From Novipirellula herctigrandis (GTDB taxonomy: Bacteria; Planctomycetota; Planctomycetia; Pirellulales; Pirellulaceae), in assembly GCA_007859835.1 (NCBI GenBank), contig SJPJ01000001.1, positions 2,166,431 to 2,230,430 of the forward strand: 64,000 bases of DNA, in the 5' to 3' direction. Of the stretch, positions 56,700 to 64,000 are shown in pieces; position 1 is the first letter of the stretch, and each line of letters opens with the position of its first letter. The notes below the pieces were generated by a model, which saw only the letters and a program-made list of their open reading frames with translations, did no database searches and was not told the origin of the DNA. The translations under genes and the position numbers were made by a program.

Positions 56700-58085
56700 A
56701 TGCACGTAAGTACAAGAACAGTCTGTCTACTTTTAGGCTTGGCGGTGGCTTTTGGAGTTGCGAGCAGAGCTGCTAACGCGGACACCCAGGTGGAACCGAC
56801 AATCGCATTGAAGATGCTCAATGCACAACAACAGCAATTCGGACAGCAGGTCGTGAAAGTCACCGACAACGTCTATACGGCCGTTGGGTTCCACGGAGCC
56901 AACACGTCGATGATTGTCGGCACGGACGGTGTCATTATCATCGATACGCTGAAAGGGCCGACCAGTGCCGCAAAAGCGGCCGAGGCGTTTCGCAAGTACA
57001 GCGACAAGCCGGTCAAGGCAATCATCTACACGCACAGTCACGGCGATCATATCGGTGGCGCCAGTGCATTCATTGGCGATGAGCGACCGGACATCTACGC
57101 CACAGAGAGTTTTGGTTCGGCCGAAGGCGTGAACAAAGCGGTGGCCCCGGTCAAGGCGAAACGAAATGTGCGTCAATTCGGACGGAAGCTCTCGCCGTCC
57201 GAAAGCACCAACCGCGGTGTTGCTCCTGCCAATACAGACGATAGCGACGGTGGAAAAGGGTTCCTTGCTCCTACCGTCAAGGTTCCAGACAGTGGTCTCA
57301 AAACGACGATCGCGGGCGTCGAGATCGAATTCCACATCGGCCCAGGGGAGACCGACGACGCGATGTTCATCTGGCTCCCGCAGAACCAGGTACTGTTCGC
57401 GGGCGACAATTTCTACAGTTCCTTTCCCAATCTATATGCGATTCGGGGGACGGCCTATCGCGACGTGCTGAGTTGGTCCGAAAGCGTTGCGAAAATGGCA
57501 GAACTTAAGCCACACGTTTTGGTTCCCGGCCACACCATGCCCATCCGAGGAGAACAAACCGCCACCGCGGTACTGAACGATTACAGTGAAGCAATTCGCA
57601 GCGTCTATGACCAAACGGTTCGAGGTATCAATGAGGGCAAGAGTCCCGACCAACTTGCACACGAAGTTGAATTGCCGAAACGCCTAAAAGACAAACCGTA
57701 TCTCATCGAATTTTACGGTTCAGTACCACATGCCGTTAGAGCGATTTATGCAGGGCTACTGGGCTGGTTCGACGGGAATCCGACGACATTGAGCCCACTG
57801 GAACCCAAGTTAAAAGCGAAACACATTGCCGAACTGGCCGGTGGCACGCAAGAACTAACCGAGCAAATGGAAGCTGCATTGGCGAAGCAGGACTACAAGT
57901 GGGCACTGGAGCTATCGGACTATTTAAAATGGCTGCATGACGGCGACAAAAAACGGGCCCGCAAGGTAAAGATTGAGGCTTTACGAGGCTTGGCGGCACG
58001 AGAATACAACGCGCCCAACCGGAACTATTACCTGAGCTATGCCAATGAGCTTGAGTCCGGTCAGTTGAGCGAACTGTGGTTTTAG
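56700..58085 (+). CDS. Exported metallo-beta-lactamase-fold alkylsulfatase-like hydrolase, shortened
   Basis: Start 56700 gives a signal peptide (MHVSTRTVCLLLGLAVAFG) and 461 aa; an AAGGA site lies 11 bases upstream. The zinc site THSHGDH at 111-117 (His112, His114, Asp116, His117), GPGETDDAM, FAGDNFYSSFPNLYAIRG and the VPGH segment define the SdsA1/YjcS alkylsulfatase family, and the dimerisation module (AGLLGWFDGNPTTL) is present. The usual C-terminal SCP2-like domain is missing: family members are about 650 aa. It may hydrolyse alkyl sulfates or another exported ester, and is likely controlled by the divergent MarR. Confidence 0.88.
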   Translation: MHVSTRTVCLLLGLAVAFGVASRAANADTQVEPTIALKMLNAQQQQFGQQVVKVTDNVYTAVGFHGANTSMIVGTDGVIIIDTLKGPTSAAKAAEAFRKYSDKPVKAIIYTHSHGDHIGGASAFIGDERPDIYATESFGSAEGVNKAVAPVKAKRNVRQFGRKLSPSESTNRGVAPANTDDSDGGKGFLAPTVKVPDSGLKTTIAGVEIEFHIGPGETDDAMFIWLPQNQVLFAGDNFYSSFPNLYAIRGTAYRDVLSWSESVAKMAELKPHVLVPGHTMPIRGEQTATAVLNDYSEAIRSVYDQTVRGINEGKSPDQLAHEVELPKRLKDKPYLIEFYGSVPHAVRAIYAGLLGWFDGNPTTLSPLEPKLKAKHIAELAGGTQELTEQMEAALAKQDYKWALELSDYLKWLHDGDKKRARKVKIEALRGLAAREYNAPNRNYYLSYANELESGQLSELWF

Positions 58086-58115
58086 GCACACTTCCTATTC
58101 GTCACATTGAAGCAA

Positions 58116-58328
58116 TCACGGACTCCGATGTCCCGCATGGATTTGTGTCCCTGCATTTGCATTGGAAACCTGGTTCGCTCCGAGAGTACGGAGAGAGTGT
58201 CTCCAGACACCCGACAGAAGAGAGAAGGTTGAGAGGTCGTTTCCAAATGTCGAACTCGGAGGAACTTGTGAGAAAGCCGGCCAACATGCGATCGTGAGAA
58301 AAATCACGAATAGCAAGAGTTGCTTCAC
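58116..58328 (-). CDS. Possible small secreted protein or truncated gene
   Basis: A GTG at 58328, 15 bases after the sulfatase stop, opens a 70-aa frame starting with a convincing signal peptide (MKQLLLFVIFLTIACWPAFS). The remainder has no recognised fold and ends abruptly, so it may be the front part of a decayed gene. Confidence 0.35.
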   Translation of the reverse strand: MKQLLLFVIFLTIACWPAFSQVPPSSTFGNDLSTFSLLSGVWRHSLRTLGANQVSNANAGTQIHAGHRSP

Positions 58329-58343
58329 GTTAGGTTGATTCCC

Positions 58344-59819
58344 CTATTTGGTTTGCGGGACATAGGCTCCGACTTCGGACAGATATCTCATTAATCGTCC
58401 ATCAAGGTCTCTCGCCTTTTCCGGCATCGCAGGCGCAAGGTTCGCCGTTTCGCGTGGGTCTTGCACGACGTCGTACAAGAGGACATCGTTGTGATGGTAA
58501 TTGTGAATAAGTTTGTAGTTTCCAAGACGGATCGCACTGGCCGGATAGCTGCCTTCGCCTTGGTAATGGGGAAAGTGCCAATAGATCGCATCGCGATCGA
58601 GTTCGTTACCTTCGATCAATGGGACGAGGCTTGTGCCATCAGCATGTTGATCGGGGAGTAGCGGCAACCCCGTCATCTCTAGAAGCGTTGGAAAAAAATC
58701 CGTACTGGTTACGACGGCGTCTGACCGCGCACCCGGTTTCGTTTTCCCAGGCCAATGGATCAACAGCGGTGTTTTGATGCCACCTTCAAACACGTAGGTC
58801 TTGCCCGTTCTCAACGGCTCATTGGACGTCGGATGCCCCTGCATTTCACATGACCGCCCCCCGTTGTCGCCCGTAAGGATGACGATTGTCTCTTCATAGA
58901 GACCGGCTGCTTTCAACGATTCGATCAGTCGGCCGATGTTGTGATCAAGCGTGGCCAATTCTCCGGCATACTCCGCGTCGTCCTGTCGCCGCTTGTATGG
59001 TTTATGCGCATAGTGATCGTCCATTACCCAATCACTTTCAACGGCGGGAAGTTGGTCTGCCTTTTTTTGAAAATGCTCTCGGAGGTCAGCCTTAGAACCG
59101 ATCGGCGCATGCATCGCAAAATGCGCTAGATGAAGGTAGAACGGCTTGTCGTGTTTCCTAGTCACAAATTCGATAGCGGCATCCGTAATCGAGTCGGTAA
59201 AATTGTCGCCGTCTTTTCCGTTGGGAAAGTACTCGGGATGATTCCTGAATGGATAAAACATAGCGCAGCTGTTTTCTTCGATGACCGCTCCTTGTGATGA
59301 GTATCCGTGGTTCGCTGGTCCACCGGTGGCATCCAGTTTCCCCATATGCCATTTGCCGTAGAAGGCGGTTTCATACCCGCCTTTCTGAAACGCTTCGCCC
59401 AATGTGATTTCGCTGTCTTTGATTCCCTCAGCCTGAGACTTCGGACAATACACGCGAGCGGATTCGCCTTGACGACCAAAGGCTCGATCAACGCCGGGCA
59501 GCCATTGGGTGACTCCGTGTCGAGCCGGGTTCTTTCCCGTCAGGATGCTAGTGCGGGTCGGAGAACACATCGGGCTTGGTGTGTAGCAATTGTCAAACTT
59601 CATCCATTGCTGGGAGAGTTTGTCCATCTCTGGCGTTTCGTAAAACGAACTTCCGTTGTAGCCGACATCCTTCCAGCCAAAGTCATCGACCAAGATGAAC
59701 AGCACATTGGGCTGCTTGCCGTCCGCCGCCTTGGCTGTCGAGAGCCCTCCGAAAACCATGGCGATAACCGCTATGACGCAGTAGGTTTGACTGAATCTTT
59801 TCGGGCTGTGCGAGTGCAA
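58344..59819 (-). CDS. Exported sulfatase (arylsulfatase A-like, FGly type)
   Basis: This 491-aa protein has a signal peptide (about 1-32), the metal site LVDDFGWKDVG, and the formylglycine motif CSPTR with Cys85, which must be oxidised by an FGE not seen in this window. Further landmarks are TGKNPARHGVT, GKWHMG, LTGDNGG and HFPHYQGEG. It removes sulfate from sulfated polysaccharides in the periplasm or outside. It follows the glycoside hydrolase on the same strand after 231 bp, so the two may act on one glycan. Confidence 0.95.
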   Translation of the reverse strand: MHSHSPKRFSQTYCVIAVIAMVFGGLSTAKAADGKQPNVLFILVDDFGWKDVGYNGSSFYETPEMDKLSQQWMKFDNCYTPSPMCSPTRTSILTGKNPARHGVTQWLPGVDRAFGRQGESARVYCPKSQAEGIKDSEITLGEAFQKGGYETAFYGKWHMGKLDATGGPANHGYSSQGAVIEENSCAMFYPFRNHPEYFPNGKDGDNFTDSITDAAIEFVTRKHDKPFYLHLAHFAMHAPIGSKADLREHFQKKADQLPAVESDWVMDDHYAHKPYKRRQDDAEYAGELATLDHNIGRLIESLKAAGLYEETIVILTGDNGGRSCEMQGHPTSNEPLRTGKTYVFEGGIKTPLLIHWPGKTKPGARSDAVVTSTDFFPTLLEMTGLPLLPDQHADGTSLVPLIEGNELDRDAIYWHFPHYQGEGSYPASAIRLGNYKLIHNYHHNDVLLYDVVQDPRETANLAPAMPEKARDLDGRLMRYLSEVGAYVPQTK

Positions 59820-59951
59820 AATGGTTAAAGCTCTTGTTAATTTTCAAGTTCTTGTGAATTTAGCTGCGGTGACCTGCATTGTAGCCCCAGGGGGCTGAAG
59901 GCAACGAGCCGGGAAACACGCAAACACTGGCGTTGACACACTTCCCGGCAA

Positions 59952-59973
59952 TTGGCTTTTCGCTAAAAGCCAA
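59952..59973 (-). terminator. Hairpin between the GH-A-type hydrolase and the sulfatase
   Basis: TTGGCTTTT (59952-59960) pairs with AAAAGCCAA (59965-59973) around a four-base loop. It is 78 bases past the hydrolase stop codon on the minus strand, without a T-tract of its own beyond the stem, so it is a weak terminator or processing hairpin. Confidence 0.45.
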
Positions 59974-60050
59974 ACGATCGCCGACGACAATACGCCTTAA
60001 GCGAATACCGGGTGCTGGTCAGGTAAATACCAATGCATTTAGGCAAATGT

Positions 60051-62468
60051 TTAGAGGGACTTAATTTCTAGGAGTGACACGCCCTTTGAGTTGAGATCAA
60101 ATTCAGGCTCGACAGATTTGCCGGTAAACAAGTCGGTCACGGAAATCCTGGTGCCGTCTTTCAGACCGAGCTTCAGTTTGGCATTGTTCTTACCAATGTT
60201 AAGGATGCTCATTAGATAGCTTCCATCGTCTTGTTTCACCGCCAGCCAATGGCAGCCCTTGTGGTCGCTACCGTTTTCTTCGGCAAGCGTGACATCAGGC
60301 CGGCTCTCCGCAACTTCGGCGAGTGCGACGTCTCGAACTTGCGAGACGCTCTCATTGCCCTTGAGAACAATGAGATTGCCCTTGCTCTGTTTAAGTCGCT
60401 TATCGTGTGGCTGTCCGTATTCGTTTTTACTCAGACTCTTCTCGCTATCGACAATCAAGGTGCCGCCCTGGTCCAGATAGGACTGCAGGGCGTTCAACTC
60501 GGATTCCGTGACCCATTCCGTCTTATAAACGAGGATGCCATCCCAAGACCGGTTATCCTGTTTCTTGATGATGTTCTCCGTAGCGAATCCCATGGGGATT
60601 CCTTCAAAGAAGAGTTTTTCATAAATTGAAAACTGCTCGGTCATGTGAGAGTTTTTGTTGATCGCCGATGTCTCCGAGTGGAACAGACGCAAGGGACGGC
60701 GTTGCTTGCGCAAGGCGATGATTTCTTCAGAGAAACTGTTCAGGTCATACATGACCTGGGTGTAGGCATTGGCAATGTGCGGCTGCTGGTTTGTTGAGCC
60801 CACGAAGGATCCTGCGAGTGCCAGATCAGCGAAGTTTAGCTCCCCTTCCAGTCGGTCTTCGGGCGATCCATCGGGATCTCTTGCCCAGAACCATGCCATG
60901 TTGGCGTCCATTCCCTGAAGCGTCGCCAGCCAATAAACACTTTCCACATACTCGACTGATAAATCCAGTTTTCTCCACCGAGAGGCGGACAGAAAATGAG
61001 ATTCCGAATTGACGTGAATTTTCCTCGGAGACACCGAATCCATGAAGTCGTAGGACATACTCAACTCTTCCCAACAATAGGCGTAATGTTCCTCCCAGGC
61101 TTCTGGTTCGTTTGGATAGCTGCGTCGCGTTGGCCTAGCTTTGGCATCATCGCCAATCATCGAGGTGAGTTCAGTGAGGGCTTCCAGGTCAATCCCGTGC
61201 GCGCGATTGTTGTCGGTATAAAGGTGTGTACTGTTCTTGACGTGGGTGTCCGCATCGGGGTTGCCTTTCCGAAGCTCGCCTTGAATGTGTGTGTACCAAT
61301 CGATGGCACGGTCCATGCTGTAGCGTGCCCAATCGTAGAACATCGGGGTGCCACGGGTTTGGGCAGAAATTGGAATTTCAATTTCAACCGCATCAAAGCC
61401 GGTGAACTGGGATACCCAGTTTTTGTTGAGCCTGTCGAGATCGCCGTCATATTTTTTGCGCAACCATTCCCGAAATTGGTTCAGGGTGTAGGACGAAATC
61501 TGCTGCATCTCGCCAGTTCTTCGGGTCCAGCCACTTGCGATCGAATGCCAGTGGGGCTCGTTGGCCAGAATGTAACCAAGCTGAGTCACCTTTTTCCCTT
61601 TGGTCAGGGCACCGGTTTCCCTGGCGATGGTTCCCCAAACCTCTCGCACCAAAGGATTGTCGATATCGAATCCAGTAAACGTGGAACGGCCTTTGCGTAC
61701 TTCGGGTTCAAGTTTTTCTACCCACTCAGCAATGCCCTGGTTCCAGTAGATCAGGAAGCCGACATTGCTATCTGAAATCTCGGTGACTTCGCGCAGAAGT
61801 TCTTGATCGAAAGTGCGATCTTGCTTCAGCAAAAACGAATTGATCGCCCGGTCATGTTCGGCTGGGTAAAGGTTCTCGCCGCCGTGGAAGATAGCACCGA
61901 GATGGTCGTTGTAGACATTAGTATCAGTCAGAGGTCGGCCGACCGATTTGGAAAAGTAGTCATAGAGGAAAATCGGCTTGCCGTTACTCAGTAACATGTT
62001 GTCGCCCACTTCAATGTTCTGCCAATCCACTTTGTTGACCGGGCGCCGTTGGATATCGCCACGGATGACACTGGATAGTTCCGCGATACCATCGTTGAGA
62101 ATTTTGACGACCATCTTGCGTTGGAAGTCTGGTATCTCGGCTGCGAGTTTGTCCTTGTCTTCTTTGTAGGGGGCATACTGCTCGAATAAGTAGGCTACCG
62201 CGTCCTGATTATCTTCATCCCAGTCCGCGAACTTCAAAAACTCTTTGGCGAACCAGACCACCGTTTCCTCACGGGTGACATCGATCTCCTTGGCACGCGC
62301 CTCCTGCATGCTGGCTTCCAGTGTGTCGATGTTGGTCAACGCTTCTTTGACGTATGGGTTGTCTGCCGATGCTGCGGCTGCGTCGGCCGCGATGCTATCG
62401 TTAGAAGATGCGATCATACTGAGTAGTGAGAGGCCAGCAATTGCAATGCGAAACAGTATCGGGTTCAT
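60051..62468 (-). CDS. Exported GH-A-clan glycoside hydrolase (beta-galactosidase or agarase-like)
   Basis: This 805-aa protein has a signal peptide (about 1-28) and a helical N-terminal part, then a TIM barrel with the clan-A acid/base motif Asn-Glu in LGYILANEPHW, the LNKNWVSQFTGF segment typical of GH42-like enzymes, and a later VNSESH/AWFWARD region. The C-terminal part has a GATase-like fold (LDQGGTLIVDSEKSL) and a small beta domain, as in GH42. A galactan or agar substrate is a guess. The sulfatase downstream and the nucleoside-hydrolase-like protein upstream suggest a sulfated-polysaccharide locus. Confidence 0.75.
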   Translation of the reverse strand: MNPILFRIAIAGLSLLSMIASSNDSIAADAAAASADNPYVKEALTNIDTLEASMQEARAKEIDVTREETVVWFAKEFLKFADWDEDNQDAVAYLFEQYAPYKEDKDKLAAEIPDFQRKMVVKILNDGIAELSSVIRGDIQRRPVNKVDWQNIEVGDNMLLSNGKPIFLYDYFSKSVGRPLTDTNVYNDHLGAIFHGGENLYPAEHDRAINSFLLKQDRTFDQELLREVTEISDSNVGFLIYWNQGIAEWVEKLEPEVRKGRSTFTGFDIDNPLVREVWGTIARETGALTKGKKVTQLGYILANEPHWHSIASGWTRRTGEMQQISSYTLNQFREWLRKKYDGDLDRLNKNWVSQFTGFDAVEIEIPISAQTRGTPMFYDWARYSMDRAIDWYTHIQGELRKGNPDADTHVKNSTHLYTDNNRAHGIDLEALTELTSMIGDDAKARPTRRSYPNEPEAWEEHYAYCWEELSMSYDFMDSVSPRKIHVNSESHFLSASRWRKLDLSVEYVESVYWLATLQGMDANMAWFWARDPDGSPEDRLEGELNFADLALAGSFVGSTNQQPHIANAYTQVMYDLNSFSEEIIALRKQRRPLRLFHSETSAINKNSHMTEQFSIYEKLFFEGIPMGFATENIIKKQDNRSWDGILVYKTEWVTESELNALQSYLDQGGTLIVDSEKSLSKNEYGQPHDKRLKQSKGNLIVLKGNESVSQVRDVALAEVAESRPDVTLAEENGSDHKGCHWLAVKQDDGSYLMSILNIGKNNAKLKLGLKDGTRISVTDLFTGKSVEPEFDLNSKGVSLLEIKSL

Positions 62469-62823
62469 AGAACTCTCGTTAGGAATGAAGGAAGATCGAA
62501 ATCTTGAGCAATTGGACTATTTGATTTTGCGTTGGTCTTAGACGCGTGTTCCCATCGAGAATTGTATAGTCAGAGCCTGCTAGAAGCGAGCGTAGCATCG
62601 GGAACGACCATCTTCCGCAGTAACCTTGCTCCGGGTGCGGAAGACAAAAAGCTAAGGTTCTAACCTGTCGATCCCAAAAGCGATGGATCACAAAATGTTT
62701 CTGTCGGCCCGTTGCCGTCCAACATTCGCGACTAAAATCAGTGTGACCCAAATGAGTCACCAATCAATAACCCAGACTGTGTCACAAACAATCGTCAACC
62801 TCAAAAAAGCAAATTGGAAACGG
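62469..62823. other. Divergent intergenic region between the hydrolase and the right-edge gene
   Basis: It contains one inverted repeat at 62611-62644 and no gene. An in-frame ATG at 62752 could extend the right-edge gene upstream by 24 codons. Confidence 0.5.
62611..62644. promoter_or_regulatory. Nine-base inverted repeat in the divergent promoter region
   Basis: TCTTCCGCA (62611-62619) and TGCGGAAGA (62636-62644) are perfect inverted repeats 16 bases apart, 25 bases between centres, roughly midway between the two divergent genes. It could be a regulator site. Confidence 0.45.
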
Positions 62824-64000
62824 ATGATCATTTTCAAGAGAAAGCTACTACGCTTGCTGTCAGCGGCAGGCATTTTTGGCTCTGCCCTTTGCATGGAAGT
62901 TGCAGCGGACACGTCACCGTGGACAACCGGCAACCGGATTGCGATCAGTGCAGATGGCAATCCCGACGCGGATGCGGATGACGTTGGAGCAACTCCGTTG
63001 ACGCTGGCCGTACTGGCCAAGGCCGGCCTGCAGGACAACTTGGTTCATTTTGATTTCAACAATTTTTTGGAGTACAAACGAATCGACTCGGTCAACAACC
63101 GTATGTGGCGGAGCGCCATGGGCGGCCAGACCCGCTGGGGATTTGACAGTAGTCGATTCTTTGATGCCGCCATGGATCCGGATGGAGCCGTTGCACATCT
63201 CACTTCGGAGATCAATAAATCAACGGCTGAAGATCCACTCTATCTGATTGCTGCGGGTCCGATGGAATTGATCTATCGTGCATTGGAAGCCGCCAACTGC
63301 AGTGCCAGGCATCATGTGAAGATTGTCTCGCATCACGATTACAACGAATACTTCAAGCCGCGACTTTGGCATCGCAACTGGAACGATGTGAAGGCCCTGG
63401 TTCCGATAATTGGATATCTCAGAATTAAAGACCAAAACGGCAGTAACGGCAGTGGCCTAAAGGGATCAGCCAACACGGATTTTAGTTGGCTCCAAAATCA
63501 TGCGGATCCTAAACTGAACTGGGTCTATGATCGGATCGTTGCCGGAAAGCCAGACGTTTCCGATGCCGGTATGCTTACCTGGCTGATTGGTATCAACGGA
63601 ACAGATGAAGTCGTAACCATTCCGGAAATGCAGGCCTGGTTCGGAACAAACGTGGTCCCGGATCATGGCGGACGCTCGACGACTCCCGCAGCACCCGCCG
63701 GTGTAACCCCCGATGTGGTTCCGCCTGCAACCGAAAGTATTTTTGAGGAAGTAGACGGAAAACTGGTGATTGAAGCTGAAAGTGTTCCGCTTACCGATAA
63801 CTGGATGCTAGAGTCAACGGAATCAAATTTCAGTGGATCCGGTTATATTCGCTGGATGCCCTCGTGGGTAAACAAAATCAGTCATCAGCATGAAGGTGTG
63901 CTGATCTACAAGCTTCGCATTAAGAATCCAGGCAAGTACCGAATGGCACTGAGATCATCCCACAAAGGAGCTCCTGAAAGAGACAAATGGAATGACTGTT
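62824..64000 (+). CDS. Exported nucleoside-hydrolase-like protein with carbohydrate-binding-like tail, 3' end cut
   Basis: Start ATG 62824 (MIIFKRKLLRLLSAAGIFG) gives a signal peptide; ATG 62752 in the same frame is an alternative. The open 392 codons begin with ISADGNPDADADDVGA, similar to the calcium-binding D-x-x-D-D motif of inosine-uridine hydrolases, and contain YLIAAGPMELIYRALEAA, the family's central strand. From about residue 310 a beta-sandwich starts (LVIEAESVPLTDNW), like CBM-type modules in planctomycete and Bacteroidetes polysaccharide loci. The rest is cut by the window end. It is divergent from the GH-A-type hydrolase. Confidence 0.7.
   Translation, partial: MIIFKRKLLRLLSAAGIFGSALCMEVAADTSPWTTGNRIAISADGNPDADADDVGATPLTLAVLAKAGLQDNLVHFDFNNFLEYKRIDSVNNRMWRSAMGGQTRWGFDSSRFFDAAMDPDGAVAHLTSEINKSTAEDPLYLIAAGPMELIYRALEAANCSARHHVKIVSHHDYNEYFKPRLWHRNWNDVKALVPIIGYLRIKDQNGSNGSGLKGSANTDFSWLQNHADPKLNWVYDRIVAGKPDVSDAGMLTWLIGINGTDEVVTIPEMQAWFGTNVVPDHGGRSTTPAAPAGVTPDVVPPATESIFEEVDGKLVIEAESVPLTDNWMLESTESNFSGSGYIRWMPSWVNKISHQHEGVLIYKLRIKNPGKYRMALRSSHKGAPERDKWNDC

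Overview
The window looks like a chromosomal segment of a marine-type planctomycete (Pirellulaceae, Rhodopirellula-like). Reasons seen in the sequence: a DUF1559 type-IV-prepilin-like protein paired with a tiny lipoprotein and followed by a strong hairpin, a PEP-CTERM xylanase, a sulfatase, planctomycete RHS fragments, PD40/HzsA-related cytochrome-like proteins, a XylR-like AraC regulator, and many large secreted beta-helix or glycoside-hydrolase proteins with few tight operons. No rRNA, tRNA, CRISPR array or phage was found.

Layout. 1-4,920 is an accessory, rearranged region on the minus strand: a Y1/REP-associated transposase cut by the window edge, then two RHS C-terminal tip cassettes, each followed by a small exported or membrane-anchored protein. 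A 186-bp element with 26-bp terminal inverted repeats lies between the cassettes, and a further copy of one repeat end lies beyond the first cassette. The first RHS frame is fused to the first codons of a transposase carried by that element. 5,056-21,892 is a carbohydrate locus: a divergent XylR-like regulator, then ten co-directional genes for a dehydrogenase, an NHS-family MFS permease, an FGGY kinase, a lyxose-isomerase-type cupin with a Tat-like leader, an SMP-30-like propeller, a second SDR, a DeoC-type aldolase, a zinc MDR dehydrogenase, and two large exported HzsA-related proteins, each with two CxxCH motifs. The second of these carries a formylglycine-generating-enzyme-like domain that lacks the catalytic cysteines. 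The sugar handled is not known to me.

22,252-24,993 is a small redox module (HxlR regulator, quinone-oxidoreductase-like MDR, SDR). 25,323-36,932 holds large exported polysaccharide-related proteins: a SASA-type esterase, a carboxypeptidase-regulatory-like protein, a beta-helix protein fused to a transglutaminase-like domain, a TIM-barrel glycosidase-like protein and another beta-helix protein. 36,933-39,713 is a long leader region, the lipoprotein and the DUF1559 gene. 39,952-46,355 is purine catabolism: xanthine dehydrogenase small and large subunits, the XdhC maturation factor, and convergent adenine deaminase (adenine to hypoxanthine to xanthine to urate).

46,814-64,000 is mixed: GH10 xylanase, metallophosphoesterase plus GNAT, nitroreductase plus TspO, a membrane protein, an MFS carrier, a methyltransferase, a MarR regulator facing a shortened alkylsulfatase-type metallo-beta-lactamase-fold protein across two palindromic operators, a sulfatase, a GH-A-type hydrolase, and a nucleoside-hydrolase-like secreted protein cut by the right edge. 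The most promising undescribed items are the repeat-bounded RHS tip cassettes and the XylR/kinase/DeoC/HzsA-like sugar locus.
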